DNA of 64,000 nucleotides from Enterobacteriaceae bacterium LSJC7 (GCA_000302695.1 AMFN01000003.1:434001-498000); one strand, 5' to 3'; shown: positions 10,337 through 21,393, numbered from the stretch's first letter. The notes: generated by a model from the letters alone, not told the origin. Program-made: numbers and translations.

Positions 10337-10516
10337 TTAATGTTCGGACGCAGGGTTGACGGCTCCCCAGACACAAAGGCCATACCAGATGCCTGACCAT
10401 GACGAGCAATCTTTATTACATGTGTGGCTATATCCTGCTGAAACGCAGGCAGATGCATATTGTGCAACACTGAGCCAGATAATCATGGCGAGCAGTGTTT
10501 TTAACGCTAGTTTCAT
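10337..10516 (-). CDS. Small exported cysteine-containing protein, unknown
   Basis: 59 codons from ATG 10516, preceded by the strong ribosome site AGAGGAGAG. The protein begins MKLALKTLLAMIIWLSVAQY and then ASA|C, a typical signal peptide with cleavage expected near residue 23. The mature part is about 36 residues, rich in Ser, Trp and Gly, with four cysteines (24, 33, 37, 48) that could form two disulfides. If cleaved before C24 by signal peptidase II it could instead be a small lipoprotein, but alanine at -3 makes a poor lipobox. I recognise no family. A different, longer frame (10219-10470) overlaps it but lacks a ribosome site and signal peptide. E. coli has no gene here that I know of. 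Confidence 0.6.
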   Translation of the reverse strand: MKLALKTLLAMIIWLSVAQYASACVSAGYSHTCNKDCSSWSGIWYGLCVWGAVNPASEH

Positions 10517-10841
10517 TTTATCTCTCCTCTACGTTTACCCATAAAATATGGCAGCAAACAAACGCGGAGAATCGTTAAATAAATTTTCGTTGACGGAGTA
10601 TTGTGGTTTTTTATTCTGTATTGAATTAGCGGGAAAATGACATCTGCATGCTGATTAACGTGGAATATGCCGCGTCCCCTTCCAGAACGTATTATTTAAC
10701 GGTTTAGCGCCGCCCCACAGCATGCACAAAGCGTAAGAAACAAGAGGCAACACATTCCTGCGCCACCTACTTTTTCATTCAGACCTAAAACCGTCTGGAG
10801 CCAGAAAGCCTGCGCTCCAGACCAGGTTAACTGACCGGCAA
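10517..10841. other. Intergenic stretch between the small exported gene and pepT
   Basis: 325 bases without a convincing gene. The left end must carry the promoter of the leftward small gene, the right end the pepT terminator hairpin. Nothing else recognised. Confidence 0.5.
10786..10822 (-). terminator. Probable pepT terminator
   Basis: On the minus strand a 9-base-pair stem (GTCTGGAGC with GCTCCAGAC, 12-base loop) is followed by GGTTTT. The T-run is short, so termination may be partial. It lies 20 bases beyond the pepT stop. Confidence 0.6.
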
Positions 10842-12083
10842 TTAATCTTTGATAAGCTTTGCACGCATGGCTGTCAGTTCGGCGATGCGCATAATCACCT
10901 GCACCGCTTTCTCCATCCCTTCCAGCGTCACAAACTCATGCTTACCGTGATAATTGTAGCCACCGGTAAAAATGTTCGGACACGGCAGACCTTTAAACGA
11001 CAATTGTGCGCCATCGGTGCCGCCACGAATCGGTTTCATGTCCGGCTCAATTCCACAATCACGCATTGCCTGCTGTGCCAGCTCAACGATGTGCGGATGC
11101 GCCGCGACTTTTTCGCGCATGTTGTAGTAGCTGTCATCAAAGATAAGCTCAATGTAGCAATCCGGATGCAGCCCTTTTCCCACGCGTTTGGCAATGTCCA
11201 TGATGGTACGTTTGCGTGCTTCAAACTGTTCGCGGTCAAAGTCGCGAATGATGTAGTGCATCTCGGCGCGCTCTACTGTGCCCTTGATGCTGGTGAGATG
11301 GTAAAAGCCTTCGTAGCCTGCCGTACATTCCGGGCTTTCCTGCGCCGGGACTTCGGCGTGAATGCGGGTTGCCAGCGACAGCGCATTTACCATCACACCT
11401 TTCGCCGTGCCGGGGTGCACGTTATTACCCACAATTTTGATGGTTACCGAGGCGGCATTAAAGTTTTCACACTCCAGCTCACCCACGCCGCCGCCGTCTA
11501 CGGTGTAAGCCCATTGCGCACCAAACCTCTCCACATCAAAATGCTGTGCGCCCTTACCCACTTCTTCATCCGGCGTGAACGCCACGCGAATATCACCGTG
11601 CGGTATATTCTTTGCTTTAAGCGTGGCAAGCGCGGTCATTATCTCCGCTACGCCGGCTTTATCGTCTGCACCCAGCAGCGTTTTACCGTCAGTGGTAATC
11701 AGCGTCTGCCCCAATAACTGATGCAGCACCGGGAACATCACCGGTGAGAGCACCTCATCGCCAATGCCGAGCGCAATATCACCGCCGCGATAGTCCTCCA
11801 CAATCTGCGGATTGACGTTTTTCGCGGTAAAGTCCGGTGATGTATCGACGTGCGAAATGAAACCAATCGTCGGTACAGGCGTACTGACGTTTGAGGGCAG
11901 CGTGCCCATCAATGTACCGCGCTCACTGAGTGTGATATCAGCAAGCCCCAGCGCCTCCATCTGCGTCTGTAACAGTCGCAGCAGCTTCCACTGGCCTTCG
12001 GTGCTTGGCACCTGTTTCACGCCAGGCCTGGACTGTGTATCCAGGGAGACATAGTGCAAAAACCTTTCCAGTAATTTATCCAT
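10842..12083 (-). CDS. pepT: Peptidase T (tripeptide aminopeptidase)
   Basis: 413 residues from ATG 12083 ([11 protein letters not shown]), with GAGGGC before it; an in-frame start at 12125 adds 14 residues not seen in the family. An M20 dinuclear zinc peptidase. Metal and catalytic residues are visible: H78 and D80 in [10 protein letters not shown] near 140 in GADDKAG, the E-E pair in [10 protein letters not shown] in TVDGGG and the late H in YHGKHEF. It removes the N-terminal residue of tripeptides in the cytoplasm. It is transcribed away from potA, as in E. coli. Known to be FNR-activated in Salmonella, but I found no clean FNR site here. Confidence 0.97.
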   Translation of the reverse strand: MDKLLERFLHYVSLDTQSRPGVKQVPSTEGQWKLLRLLQTQMEALGLADITLSERGTLMGTLPSNVSTPVPTIGFISHVDTSPDFTAKNVNPQIVEDYRGGDIALGIGDEVLSPVMFPVLHQLLGQTLITTDGKTLLGADDKAGVAEIMTALATLKAKNIPHGDIRVAFTPDEEVGKGAQHFDVERFGAQWAYTVDGGGVGELECENFNAASVTIKIVGNNVHPGTAKGVMVNALSLATRIHAEVPAQESPECTAGYEGFYHLTSIKGTVERAEMHYIIRDFDREQFEARKRTIMDIAKRVGKGLHPDCYIELIFDDSYYNMREKVAAHPHIVELAQQAMRDCGIEPDMKPIRGGTDGAQLSFKGLPCPNIFTGGYNYHGKHEFVTLEGMEKAVQVIMRIAELTAMRAKLIKD

Positions 12084-12444
12084 GCGTCTGCCCTCATATA
12101 ACTGATACACATTATCAGTAACCACTCTGCAACAAATATTGCGTCAGGTCACTTTTACTCTTGCATCGTAAAAAATATTCATCCTGAGAACGTGATCCCT
12201 ACGTACAATTAGGGTTATCAGGCACGATCCTGTGTTAATCATAGCCAGAACACGCATCGATATTCCCATAATGGCCTGTTAGCATTGGCGATCCCGGTCG
12301 TTTGCCGTAGAATGCCAGCCCTTAACCTGCGGGAGCACAACATTTGCCCCTGTGGTTACCATCTGATCGCGTCAACCTGAGAGGGTTAACTACACACCCT
12401 GCGTCGGTGCCCGCCGGCGCGCCAATACGGGACCGAGTAAGAAA
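12084..12444. other. Divergent promoter region between pepT and potA
   Basis: 361 bases with no gene. It should hold the pepT and potABCD promoters. The last 20 bases may be coding if potA starts further upstream than the TTG at 12445 (see potA). Confidence 0.5.
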
Positions 12445-13563
12445 TTGAATACAACGAGACGTTCACTTTCACCGCTGGTACAACTGTCGGAAATCGGCAA
12501 AAGTTTTGACGGCAAAAGCGTTATCTCCAACCTTTCCCTGACGATAAACAACGGCGAGTTTCTGACGCTGCTGGGGCCTTCCGGCTGCGGTAAAACCACC
12601 GTTTTGCGTCTTATCGCCGGGCTGGAAAATGTTGATGCCGGAACCATTATCCTTGAAGACCGGGATATCACTCAGGTTCCGGCAGAGCACCGCCACGTGA
12701 ATACCGTTTTTCAGAGCTACGCCCTGTTCCCCCATATGACGGTGTTTGAAAACGTCGCTTTCGGCCTGCGGATGCAGAAATGTCCGGCGGCAGACATCAC
12801 CCCGCGCGTGGAAGAAGCGCTGAGAATGGTGCAGCTGGAGGCATTTGCCCAGCGCAGCCCGCATCAGCTCTCTGGCGGCCAGCAGCAGCGCGTCGCCATC
12901 GCCCGCGCGGTGGTCAATAAACCACGCCTGTTGCTGCTTGATGAATCCCTTTCTGCACTCGACTACAAGCTACGCAAGCAGATGCAAAACGAGCTCAAGG
13001 CGCTTCAGCGTAAGCTTGGCATCACGTTTGTGTTCGTCACCCATGACCAGGAAGAAGCACTGACAATGTCAGACCGCATCGTGGTGATGCGTGATGGTAA
13101 AATCGAGCAAGACGGCTCACCGCGCGAAATCTATGAGGAGCCGCGCAACCTGTTCGTGGCAAGCTTCATTGGTGAAATCAATATTTTTGATGCCGTGGTC
13201 ATTGAGCGCGAAGACGAGCAGCGCGTGCGCGCTAATGTTGAAGGCCATGAGTGCAATATCTACGTCAATTTCCCGGTCATACCCGGTCAGCGCCTGAAGG
13301 TGTTGCTGCGCCCGGAGGATGTGCGCGTGGAGGAGATTAACGATGCACGCGAGGTTGACGGCTTCATCGGCTATGTTCGCGAGCGTAACTACAAAGGCAT
13401 GACGCTGGAGTCCACCGTCGAGCTGGAAAACGGCAAGATGGTGATGGTGAGCGAGTTCTTCAACGAAGACGACCCGGATTTTGACCATTCCCTGAACCAG
13501 AAAATGGCGGTTACCTGGGTTGAAAGCTGGGAGGTTGTGCTGGCCGATGAAGAGCTCGCGTAA
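12445..13563 (+). CDS. potA: PotA, ATPase of the spermidine/putrescine importer
   Basis: 372 residues if read from TTG 12445; the start is uncertain. The in-frame bases just upstream encode GPSKKLN, matching the GQSKKLN that follows Met in E. coli PotA as I recall it, but the codon in the Met position (12427) is ACG. No in-frame ATG or GTG lies between the upstream stop and 12445. The ABC domain has GPSGCGKTT, signature [19 protein letters not shown] and the His switch VTHDQEE, followed by a TOBE regulatory domain. It energises PotBC for PotD-delivered polyamines at the inner membrane. First gene of potABCD, overlapping potB by 17 bases. Confidence 0.93.
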   Translation: MNTTRRSLSPLVQLSEIGKSFDGKSVISNLSLTINNGEFLTLLGPSGCGKTTVLRLIAGLENVDAGTIILEDRDITQVPAEHRHVNTVFQSYALFPHMTVFENVAFGLRMQKCPAADITPRVEEALRMVQLEAFAQRSPHQLSGGQQQRVAIARAVVNKPRLLLLDESLSALDYKLRKQMQNELKALQRKLGITFVFVTHDQEEALTMSDRIVVMRDGKIEQDGSPREIYEEPRNLFVASFIGEINIFDAVVIEREDEQRVRANVEGHECNIYVNFPVIPGQRLKVLLRPEDVRVEEINDAREVDGFIGYVRERNYKGMTLESTVELENGKMVMVSEFFNEDDPDFDHSLNQKMAVTWVESWEVVLADEELA

Positions 13564-14404
13564 ATTCCAGAATGTGGTGATTGCCACCATCGTCGGCTGG
13601 CTGGTGCTGTTTGTGTTCCTGCCCAACCTGATGATTATCGTAACCAGTTTCCTGACCCGCGACGATGCGAATTTTGTCAGCATGGTTTTCACGCTGGACA
13701 ACTATGCACGTCTGCTGGATCCGCTCTATTTTGAAGTGCTGTTGCACTCGCTGAATATGGCGCTTCTGGCAACCGTTGCCTGCCTGCTGCTCGGCTGGCC
13801 GTTTGCGTGGTTTCTGGCAAAGTTACCGGCCAAAATTCGCCCGCTGATGCTATTCCTGCTGATTGTTCCCTTCTGGACCAACTCGCTGATTCGCATCTAT
13901 GGCCTGAAGATTTTCCTCAGCACCCGCGGCTATCTGAATGAGTTCCTGCTGTGGACCGGGCTTATCGACACGCCGATGCGCATTATGTACACGCCCGGTG
14001 CGGTCATTATCGGGCTGGTTTACATTCTGCTGCCTTTTATGGTGATGCCGCTTTACTCCAGCATTGAAAAGCTCGATAAGCCATTGCTTGAGGCGGCGCG
14101 CGATCTCGGTGCCAGCAAACTGCAAACCTTTATCCGCATTATTATTCCGCTGACGATGCCGGGCATTATCGCCGGTTGCCTGCTGGTGATGCTGCCGGCC
14201 ATGGGCCTGTTCTATGTGTCTGACCTGATGGGCGGCGCTAAAAACCTGCTTATTGGCAACGTGATTAAGAGTCAGTTCCTCAATATCCGCGACTGGCCGT
14301 TTGGCGCGGCCACCAGCATTACGCTGACCGTCGTGATGGGGCTAATGCTGCTGGTTTACTGGCGCGCCTCGCGCCTGCTTAATAAGAAGGTGGAACTGGA
14401 ATGA
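13547..14404 (+). CDS. potB: PotB, permease of the spermidine/putrescine importer
   Basis: 285 residues from ATG 13547 ([11 protein letters not shown]); the frame opens at 13520 but the extra residues lie within potA and are not conserved. Six predicted membrane segments. The EAA loop that docks on PotA reads EAARDLGAS near residue 185. With PotC it forms the polyamine channel in the inner membrane. Overlaps potC by 4 bases (ATGA). Confidence 0.96.
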   Translation: MKSSRKFQNVVIATIVGWLVLFVFLPNLMIIVTSFLTRDDANFVSMVFTLDNYARLLDPLYFEVLLHSLNMALLATVACLLLGWPFAWFLAKLPAKIRPLMLFLLIVPFWTNSLIRIYGLKIFLSTRGYLNEFLLWTGLIDTPMRIMYTPGAVIIGLVYILLPFMVMPLYSSIEKLDKPLLEAARDLGASKLQTFIRIIIPLTMPGIIAGCLLVMLPAMGLFYVSDLMGGAKNLLIGNVIKSQFLNIRDWPFGAATSITLTVVMGLMLLVYWRASRLLNKKVELE

Positions 14405-15183
14405 TGGGACGCTGGCTTCGCGGCGGCTTTATGTCCGCCATTTACGCCTTTTTATATATTCCGATAGTGATTCTTATCGTAAATTCGTTCAACAGTTCCC
14501 GCTTCGGGATCAACTGGCAAGGCTATACCACTAAATGGTATGGCCTGCTGATGAATAACGACAGCCTGTTACAGGCAGCGCGCCACTCGCTAACGATGGC
14601 GGTTGTGTCGGCAAGTTTTGCCACGCTCATTGGCTCGCTGACGGCAGTGGCGCTTTATCGCTACCGTTTTCGCGGCAAGCCGTTTGTGAGCGGCATGCTG
14701 TTTGTGGTGATGATGTCGCCGGATATCGTGATGGCGATTTCGCTGCTGGTGCTGTTCATGCTGTTGGGCATCCAGCTTGGTTTCTGGTCACTGCTGTTCT
14801 CACACATTACCTTCTGTCTGCCGTTTGTGGTGGTGTCCGTGTACTCGCGTCTGAAAGGCTTTGACGTGCGGATGCTGGAAGCGGCCAAAGATTTGGGCGC
14901 CAGCGAATTTACCATTTTGCGTAAAATCATTCTGCCGCTGGCAATGCCCGCCGTGGCAGCGGGTTGGTTACTGAGCTTCACGCTCTCAATGGACGATGTA
15001 GTGGTGTCGTCGTTTGTGACCGGTCCGGGCTATGAGATTCTGCCGCTGAAGATTTACTCCATGGTGAAAGTCGGTGTTTCGCCGGAGGTGAACGCGCTGG
15101 CCACCATCCTGATGGTGCTGTCGCTCATGCTGGTCATCATAAGCCAGGTGATTGCGCGCGATAAAACCAAAGGCCGGGCATAA
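14401..15183 (+). CDS. potC: PotC, permease of the spermidine/putrescine importer
   Basis: 260 residues beginning [19 protein letters not shown], slightly shorter than E. coli PotC at the C terminus (ends ARDKTKGRA). Six membrane segments and an EAA loop (EAAKDLGASEF, near 160) for PotA contact. Second half of the channel. Translation is coupled to potB by the ATGA overlap, and potD follows 60 bases on. Confidence 0.96.
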   Translation: MMGRWLRGGFMSAIYAFLYIPIVILIVNSFNSSRFGINWQGYTTKWYGLLMNNDSLLQAARHSLTMAVVSASFATLIGSLTAVALYRYRFRGKPFVSGMLFVVMMSPDIVMAISLLVLFMLLGIQLGFWSLLFSHITFCLPFVVVSVYSRLKGFDVRMLEAAKDLGASEFTILRKIILPLAMPAVAAGWLLSFTLSMDDVVVSSFVTGPGYEILPLKIYSMVKVGVSPEVNALATILMVLSLMLVIISQVIARDKTKGRA

Positions 15184-15243
15184 CGCCTGTACCAGTGATT
15201 ACAACCGGCCTGCCCTGTCAGGCCACACTCAGGGGACGTTAGA

Positions 15244-16290
15244 ATGAAAAAATGGTCACGCCACCTGCTGACAGCGGGTGCTCTGGCGCTCGGCATGAGT
15301 GCTGCTCACGCCAACGACGGCAAGACGCTCTACTTCTACAACTGGACCGAGTATGTGCCGCCTGGCCTGCTTGAGCAGTTCACCAAAGAGACTGGCATCA
15401 AAGTGATTTATTCGACCTATGAGTCGAATGAAACCATGTACGCCAAACTCAAAACCTACAAAGACAGTGCTTACGATCTGGTGGTTCCGTCAACCTACTT
15501 TGTCGACAAAATGCGCAAAGAAGGCATGATCCAGAAGATAGACAAAAGCAAGCTCAGCAATTTCGACAATCTCGACCCGGCCATGCTGAACAAGCCGTTT
15601 GACCCGAATAACGACTACTCCATTCCGTATATCTGGGGCGCGACCGCCATTGGCGTAAACGGTGAGGCTATCGAGGCGTCCACCGTCACTAGCTGGGCTG
15701 ACCTGTGGAAGCCAGAATACAAAAACAGCCTACTGCTGACCGACGACGCGCGCGAAGTGTTCCAGGTAGCGCTGCGCAAGCTTGGGCTTTCTGGTAATAC
15801 CACCGACCCGAAAGAGATTGAAGCGGCCTATAAAGAGCTGCAAAAACTGATGCCAAACGTTGCCGCGTTCAACTCCGACAACCCGGCCAATCCGTATATG
15901 GAAGGCGAAGTGAACCTCGGGATGGTATGGAATGGCTCTGCGTGGGTTGCACACCAGGCGGGAGTCCCGCTGGACGTGGTCTGGCCGAAAGAAGGCGGTA
16001 TCTTCTGGATGGATAGCCTGGCGATTCCAGCTAACGCGAAGAACGTGGATGGCGCGCTGAAGCTCATTAACTTCCTGCTGCGCCCGGAAGTGGCGAAACA
16101 GGTAGCGGAAACCATCGGTTACCCCACGCCAAACCTGGCCGCACGTAAACTGCTGGACCCGAAAATTGCCAATGACAAATCACTGTACCCTGACCAGGAC
16201 ATCATTGATAAAGGCGAATGGCAAAACGATGTTGGCGAGGCCAGCACGCTGTATGAAACCTACTACCAGCGCCTGAAGGCCGGGCGTTAA
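15244..16290 (+). CDS. potD: PotD, periplasmic spermidine/putrescine-binding protein
   Basis: 348 residues. A signal peptide (about 1-23, ending SAAHA|ND) is followed by the mature start DGKTLYFYNWTEYVPP typical of PotD. A two-lobed type II binding protein that captures polyamines, mainly spermidine, for PotABC. Acidic and aromatic pocket residues include W34/Y37 of YNWTEYVPP and residues of GMVWNGSAW. A strong terminator follows, ending the operon. Confidence 0.97.
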   Translation: MKKWSRHLLTAGALALGMSAAHANDGKTLYFYNWTEYVPPGLLEQFTKETGIKVIYSTYESNETMYAKLKTYKDSAYDLVVPSTYFVDKMRKEGMIQKIDKSKLSNFDNLDPAMLNKPFDPNNDYSIPYIWGATAIGVNGEAIEASTVTSWADLWKPEYKNSLLLTDDAREVFQVALRKLGLSGNTTDPKEIEAAYKELQKLMPNVAAFNSDNPANPYMEGEVNLGMVWNGSAWVAHQAGVPLDVVWPKEGGIFWMDSLAIPANAKNVDGALKLINFLLRPEVAKQVAETIGYPTPNLAARKLLDPKIANDKSLYPDQDIIDKGEWQNDVGEASTLYETYYQRLKAGR

Positions 16291-16295
16291 TGACA

Positions 16296-16324
16296 AAGGC
16301 GGGCCATCTGGCCCGCCTTTTTTA
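16296..16324 (+). terminator. potABCD terminator
   Basis: GGCGGGCC-ATCT-GGCCCGCC stem followed by TTTTTT directly after potD. A strong intrinsic terminator; it may also act on cobB transcripts from the other side, where the T-run is weaker. Confidence 0.9.
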
Positions 16325-16341
16325 ATTGTCCTGCCTGAGCG

Positions 16342-17163
16342 TTACAGCCCTTTTAGCAGCTTGTCGACAAACTCCGGGACGACCTGGCTTGCCAGTCCGT
16401 AATGTTTTTCTTCAAACTCGCTGCCCACCTGACTTGGCTCCAGATTCAGCTCTACGGTGTGGGCGCCCTGTAGCTTCGCCTCATGAACAAAGCCCGCGGC
16501 GGGATAGACATGCCCGGAGGTGCCGATTGCGATAAACACATCTGCCTGCGCCAGCGCCTGGTAAATATCATCCATGCCCAGCGGCATCTCGCCAAACCAC
16601 ACCACATGCGGGCGCAACGGTGCGGGAAACTGGCAACAGTGGCAACGCTCATCCAGGCTCACGTCATCTTCCCAGGCCAGCACCTGGCCGCTTTGAGTAC
16701 AGCGTACCTTTAACAACTCGCCGTGCATGTGAATGACATTCTTGTTGCCCGCTCGCTCATGCAGGTTGTCGATGTTCTGCGTCACCAGCAAGAAACGATC
16801 GCCCAGCGCCGCTTCCAGTTTTGCCAGCGCAAGGTGCGCCGCGTTGGGCTGGATTTCCGGTTGCTGGAGCTGGCGGCGACGGGCGTTATAAAAGCGCTGC
16901 ACCAGTTCCGGGTCACGGCTAAAGCCTTCCGGCGTCGCCACGTCTTCCACCCGGTGTTCTTCCCACAGACCGTCGGCGGCGCGGAAGGTCCGTATGCCCG
17001 ATTCGGCAGAAATGCCCGCCCCGGTCAACACTACAACTCTGCGTTGTTCCATGTTATCTGGTCCTGCATGGTCTCTGAAAAAGGTTCGCTGTCGCAACCG
17101 CTGGCGCAGCTGGCGTTTGTTTTTCTTGAAACGGGTTAACCGGTGTAAACGTCGCGATTGCAT
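16342..17163 (-). CDS. cobB: CobB, NAD-dependent protein lysine deacylase (sirtuin)
   Basis: 273 residues. The sirtuin core has [26 protein letters not shown], the catalytic His in VIHMHGEL, four zinc cysteines (one in VRCTQSG, then CHCC) and [12 protein letters not shown]. The basic 37-residue N-terminal extension ([18 protein letters not shown]) corresponds to the long form known in Salmonella; an internal Met ([13 protein letters not shown]) could give the short form. Removes acetyl and succinyl groups from lysines, including acetyl-CoA synthetase. Lies 15 bases after nagK on the same strand. Confidence 0.96.
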   Translation of the reverse strand: MQSRRLHRLTRFKKNKRQLRQRLRQRTFFRDHAGPDNMEQRRVVVLTGAGISAESGIRTFRAADGLWEEHRVEDVATPEGFSRDPELVQRFYNARRRQLQQPEIQPNAAHLALAKLEAALGDRFLLVTQNIDNLHERAGNKNVIHMHGELLKVRCTQSGQVLAWEDDVSLDERCHCCQFPAPLRPHVVWFGEMPLGMDDIYQALAQADVFIAIGTSGHVYPAAGFVHEAKLQGAHTVELNLEPSQVGSEFEEKHYGLASQVVPEFVDKLLKGL

Positions 17164-17178
17164 AAGATCCTCAGATTG

Positions 17179-18090
17179 CTATGGCGCAAGGTGAAGAAAC
17201 GCCGCGCCGCGCATCCCGCCCGCGTCACCGTGGCGCGCCTGCTCAATGCGTGGCACTTTAGCGACCGGCAACAGATGGCGCGTTAAACGTTGCGCCAGCG
17301 TCTGTGTCAGCCATGAAAATTGAGATAACCCACCGCCAATCACCACCAGATGTGGGTCAACAATAGTCAACAGATTAGCAAGGCATACCGCCAGTAAGTC
17401 AAGATAGCGCTGCGCATGCTCACGGGCACGCGGCTCTCCTGCCTGCCAGCGCGTAACAATCTCGGGGCCGCTCAGTGTCTCATGATAAAAGTGCTGATAC
17501 AGCCAGGCAAAGCCGCGCCCGGAAAGGTAATTTTCCACGCAACCAAGCTGGCCGCAGCCGCAGCGCAGCAGCGGGATATCGCGCCCAAGCACCTCAAGTG
17601 CATCCACCGGCAGTCGCACGTGGCCAAACTCACCCGTCAGGCAGGCGCGCCCGGTAATCGCTTTGCCGTTTACCACCAGCCCGCCGCCCACGCCAGTGCC
17701 AAGAATCAACCCCAGCACCACCGGATAAGCGCGAAATTCGTCGTCCCAGGCTTCTGAGAGCGTGAAACAGTTGGCATCGTTATCAATGCGTACCTCGCGC
17801 CCCAGCCGCTCGCTGAGGTCGCGTCCCAACGGCTTGCCGTTAGCGGCAGGCAAATTCGCCGCGTACAGCGTGCCATCATCGGTGTACGGCAGACCGGGAA
17901 TACCAATACCGACGCTACCCTGAGTCGCAAACGCCGCATCCGCCTCATGTACCATTTGCGCCACCGTCGAGAGAAAGTGCGTATAGTCATCACGCGGCGT
18001 CGCCTCGCGCCACTCACGCAGCAAATTACGCTGTGCGTCATAGACGCCCAGCGCGATTTTACTGCCGCCGATATCAAACCCGTAATACAT
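17179..18090 (-). CDS. nagK: N-acetyl-D-glucosamine kinase
   Basis: 303 residues, as in E. coli NagK. A ROK-family kinase: phosphate loop [11 protein letters not shown] at the N terminus, catalytic Asp in [10 protein letters not shown], and the ROK zinc motif with a His in GEFGH and cysteines in CGCGQLGC. Phosphorylates GlcNAc released in wall recycling, in the same pathway as NagZ. Separated by 11 bases from lolE and 15 from cobB, so it belongs to the lolCDE-nagK-cobB unit. Confidence 0.96.
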   Translation of the reverse strand: MYYGFDIGGSKIALGVYDAQRNLLREWREATPRDDYTHFLSTVAQMVHEADAAFATQGSVGIGIPGLPYTDDGTLYAANLPAANGKPLGRDLSERLGREVRIDNDANCFTLSEAWDDEFRAYPVVLGLILGTGVGGGLVVNGKAITGRACLTGEFGHVRLPVDALEVLGRDIPLLRCGCGQLGCVENYLSGRGFAWLYQHFYHETLSGPEIVTRWQAGEPRAREHAQRYLDLLAVCLANLLTIVDPHLVVIGGGLSQFSWLTQTLAQRLTRHLLPVAKVPRIEQARHGDAGGMRGAAFLHLAP

Positions 18091-18101
18091 GCTGACTCCT
18101 T

Positions 18102-19349
18102 TTACTGCCCGCTCAACACCCGCGCCGGATCGATGTTACTGGCCCGGCGTGCCGGATACCAGCTTGCCAGCAAGCTCAGCAACAGCGCAGTGATAAGCAC
18201 ATAAACCACATCCAGCCAGTGCAATTCGGAAGGCAGGAAGTCAATGAAGTAAATATCCCCGGAAAGGAAATGGTGCCCGGTCAGCTTTTCGATAACGCGG
18301 ATAATATCGGTGAGCCACCATGAGGCCAGCACACCCAGCACCACGCCAATCACGCTGCCCAGTAGCCCGGCCAACAGCCCGTACCAGACGAAAATGGCGC
18401 GAATCAGCCCGTCTTTCGCACCGAGCGTGCGCAGCACGGCGATATCGCTACTTTTATCTTTTACCGCCATGACCAGCGTGGAGACAATGTTAAAACAGGC
18501 CACGCCAATCACCAGTACCATCGCCAGATACATAATCGCGCGAATCATCTGGATATCGCGGTACATGAAACCATAGGTACCAATCCAGCTTTTGATATAG
18601 ACGTAACTGTCGGTGACCTGGCCCGCGTCGCGCACCAGCTTATTGGCGTTAAATACGTCGTTAACCTTAATGGCAATGCCCGTGACACTGTCACCCATGT
18701 CCATATAGCCCTGCGCATCCTGCATCGGCACCATCGCCAGGCTATGATCGAGCTGGCCGCTGAGCTGGAGGATGCCGGCTATTTGCAGGCGCACACGTTT
18801 AGGTTGCAACAGCTTTTGACCGCTGTCGGCGTTGTTGGGGATCATGATGGAGATCCAGTCCCCCTGCTTTACCTTCAGCGCATCTGCCACACCTTTGCCG
18901 ATGATGATTTGCTGCGCGCCAGCGTGAAAGTTAGCCCAGGCGTTGTTCTGCACAAATGACGGCAACGCGCTCAGGTGTGTCTCCTGAACCGGATCCACGC
19001 CTTTTACCTGAATGGCGCGCAGATTAGCGCCGCTTTCAATCAGACCGGTAAAATTGATATACGGCGCGGCCGCAACAATGCCGTTGACCTTTTCAACACG
19101 CTGCAAGACCTCATTCCAGCCGTCAAACGGCTGATGCACCGGTTCAATTTCACCGTGCGGCACCACCGCCAGAATGCGGTTATTCAGTTCACGCTCAAAG
19201 CCGTTCATGGCGCTCAGGCCAACAATCAGCACCGCCACTCCCAGTGCAATGCCGGTGGTGGAGATAGCCGAAATCAGCGACACCATGCCGCCGCGCCGCC
19301 GCCCGCGACTAAAGCGCCGACCAATCAGTAACGAAAGCGGTGAAGCCAT
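18102..19349 (-). CDS. lolE: LolE, membrane subunit of the lipoprotein-releasing complex
   Basis: 415 residues. Four membrane segments: one near 25-48, then three clustered in the C-terminal third (about 270-395) around the FtsX/MacB permease domain ([22 protein letters not shown]). A large periplasmic domain lies between. With LolC and LolD it extracts outer-membrane lipoproteins from the inner membrane and hands them to LolA. Its start overlaps the lolD stop by one base. Confidence 0.97.
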   Translation of the reverse strand: MASPLSLLIGRRFSRGRRRGGMVSLISAISTTGIALGVAVLIVGLSAMNGFERELNNRILAVVPHGEIEPVHQPFDGWNEVLQRVEKVNGIVAAAPYINFTGLIESGANLRAIQVKGVDPVQETHLSALPSFVQNNAWANFHAGAQQIIIGKGVADALKVKQGDWISIMIPNNADSGQKLLQPKRVRLQIAGILQLSGQLDHSLAMVPMQDAQGYMDMGDSVTGIAIKVNDVFNANKLVRDAGQVTDSYVYIKSWIGTYGFMYRDIQMIRAIMYLAMVLVIGVACFNIVSTLVMAVKDKSSDIAVLRTLGAKDGLIRAIFVWYGLLAGLLGSVIGVVLGVLASWWLTDIIRVIEKLTGHHFLSGDIYFIDFLPSELHWLDVVYVLITALLLSLLASWYPARRASNIDPARVLSGQ

Positions 19350-20053
19350 CAGTCCGCCCCCATCAGCGTCAGTTCCGGGTTCAGGCGACCGTCACGCATT
19401 TCAAGCTGGCGCGACAGGCGTTTTGCCAGTTGCAAATCGTGAGTGACCACCAGAAACGCCGTGCCCTGGCGCACGTTCAGTTCACCGAGCAGGTCGAATA
19501 TCGCGTCAGCGTTGCGGGCATCGAGGTTACCGGTTGGCTCATCGGCCAGTACCAGGCGCGGGTTATTGACCAGCGCGCGAGCAATGGCAACACGCTGGCG
19601 CTCACCACCGGAAAGCTCAGACGGGCGATGCTCGGCGCGGTGCCCAAGCCCGACTGCGGCAAGCATATCCCGGGCGCGGGCGTCAATTTCAGCGGCTTTT
19701 TTACGGCCAATCAGCAGTGGCATCGCCACATTTTCCAGCGCGGTAAAGTCCGGCAGTAAGTGGTGAAACTGATAGATAAAACCCAGCTCGCGGTTGCGTA
19801 GCTCGGCTTTCGCCGATGAAGACAGCGTACTCATGGCGCGACCGTCAAACGTCACCTCGCCGGAGGTTGGCGTATCCAGCCCGCCCAGCAGGTGTAACAG
19901 CGTACTTTTACCGGAACCGGAGCTACCGACAATCGCCATCATTTCACCCACGCCGATGCTAAAGCTGACGTCGTGCAGCACGTCGGTCTGCACTTTGCCT
20001 TCCTGATAGCGTTTGCACAGTTTGTCACACTGTAGCAGGACCGAATTACTCAT
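19349..20053 (-). CDS. lolD: LolD, ATPase of the lipoprotein-releasing complex
   Basis: 234 residues from ATG 20053 ([16 protein letters not shown]); the frame opens 90 bases earlier within lolC but the extension is not part of the family. Walker [10 protein letters not shown], signature [13 protein letters not shown], Walker [10 protein letters not shown], and the LolD-type motif [19 protein letters not shown]. Drives lipoprotein release by LolCE. Overlaps the end of lolC by 8 bases. Confidence 0.97.
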   Translation of the reverse strand: MSNSVLLQCDKLCKRYQEGKVQTDVLHDVSFSIGVGEMMAIVGSSGSGKSTLLHLLGGLDTPTSGEVTFDGRAMSTLSSSAKAELRNRELGFIYQFHHLLPDFTALENVAMPLLIGRKKAAEIDARARDMLAAVGLGHRAEHRPSELSGGERQRVAIARALVNNPRLVLADEPTGNLDARNADAIFDLLGELNVRQGTAFLVVTHDLQLAKRLSRQLEMRDGRLNPELTLMGAD

Positions 20054-21245
20054 AACGTAAAGCCTCAGCGGGTTGGGTGGCGGCAGCGCGCCATGACGGG
20101 TAAAGCGTGGAAAGCAGCGCAACCGCCATTGCGACAAGCGCAATCACAATCACCTGCAAAGGTTCAATCGCTACCGGTAGCGCAGCACCATCAAGCACTG
20201 CGCCAATCACCGGCATCAGGTTATTCAACTGGCTTGCCAGCAGTGTTCCTAGCAGCGCGCCAAGCAGCGCACCGATAATCCCGGCGCTGGCGCCCTGGAC
20301 GATAAACACCGCCATAATCTGGCGGCGCGTCAGTCCCTGCGTTTGTAAAATCGCCACTTCGCCCTGCTTTTCCATCACCATTAGCCCAAGCGAGGTGATG
20401 ATATTAAACGCGGCAACGGCCACAATCAGGCTCAGTAGCAGCCCCATCATGTTCTTTTCCATGCGTACGGCCTGGAACAGTTCACCTTTACGATCGCGCC
20501 AGTCCTGCCACTGAGTCCCTTCTGGTAATGCCTGCTTGCTGAGCGTGTCCACCGCCAGCGGCTGATTCAAAAACAGACGCCAGCCGGTGATGTTGCCTGC
20601 CGGGTAGCGCATCAGACGTGAGGCGTCCTGCTGGTTCACCAGTAACTGGTAGCTGTCCACTTCGCTGTTGGCAGCAAAGGTTCCCACTACCTTAAACAGG
20701 CGCTGGCTCGGCAAGCGGCCCATTGGCGTGAACTGGCTGGCAGAAGGCACCATGATACGGATACTTTCACCGCGCTTAACGCCAAGCTGTCCGGCAAGCT
20801 GCTCGCCAAGGATCACGTTGTACTGCCCGGCGGCCAGTGCACTCTGGCTGACGTTGACCAGGTACGGCGTGAGCGGGTCTTTATCCTGCGGGTCAACGCC
20901 AAGCATGACGCCCACCGCTACGCTACGCGGGCTTTGCAGCACCACATCGCCGGTGGTCAGCGGCGTTACGCGGCTCACGCCTTGCAGGTTGAGTTTATCC
21001 GCAGGCAGTTCAGCCGGATTGATTGAGCCATTTGCAGACGTAATCAGCGCCTGAGGCATCAGCCCCAGAATGTTGTTTTGCAACTCGCGCTCAAAGCCGT
21101 TCATCACCGACAGCACGGTCACCAGCGCCATCACGCCAAGCGTAATGCCGATGGTAGACAACCAGGAGACAAAGCGGCTGAAGCGGTCCGCTGCACGCCC
21201 GCGCATGTAGCGCAGGCCAATAAATAACGCGACAGGTTGATACAT
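20046..21245 (-). CDS. lolC: LolC, membrane subunit of the lipoprotein-releasing complex
   Basis: 399 residues from ATG 21245 ([18 protein letters not shown]), the E. coli length; an upstream in-frame ATG at 21338 adds 31 unconserved residues. Same build as LolE: one N-terminal membrane segment, a periplasmic domain whose hook recruits LolA, then an FtsX-type C-terminal permease part. First gene of the leftward lolCDE-nagK-cobB unit. Confidence 0.97.
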   Translation of the reverse strand: MYQPVALFIGLRYMRGRAADRFSRFVSWLSTIGITLGVMALVTVLSVMNGFERELQNNILGLMPQALITSANGSINPAELPADKLNLQGVSRVTPLTTGDVVLQSPRSVAVGVMLGVDPQDKDPLTPYLVNVSQSALAAGQYNVILGEQLAGQLGVKRGESIRIMVPSASQFTPMGRLPSQRLFKVVGTFAANSEVDSYQLLVNQQDASRLMRYPAGNITGWRLFLNQPLAVDTLSKQALPEGTQWQDWRDRKGELFQAVRMEKNMMGLLLSLIVAVAAFNIITSLGLMVMEKQGEVAILQTQGLTRRQIMAVFIVQGASAGIIGALLGALLGTLLASQLNNLMPVIGAVLDGAALPVAIEPLQVIVIALVAMAVALLSTLYPSWRAAATQPAEALRYE

Positions 21246-21393
21246 GGAGATCCGTGTAACCGCGGTTTTAGGGAATGATCGGGGAGTATATAAGCGATAC
21301 CGCAACAGGTAAATGAAAGATAACGGTTTTTTACGCATAGCTTAGCAGGTAAAAGCACGATAAATCAGTGGGATAGCGAGAGTTCTCCGCAAT

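Noticed and set aside
10938-11717. 259-codon open frame on the plus strand
   Set aside because: Antisense to pepT; composition typical of a shadow frame.
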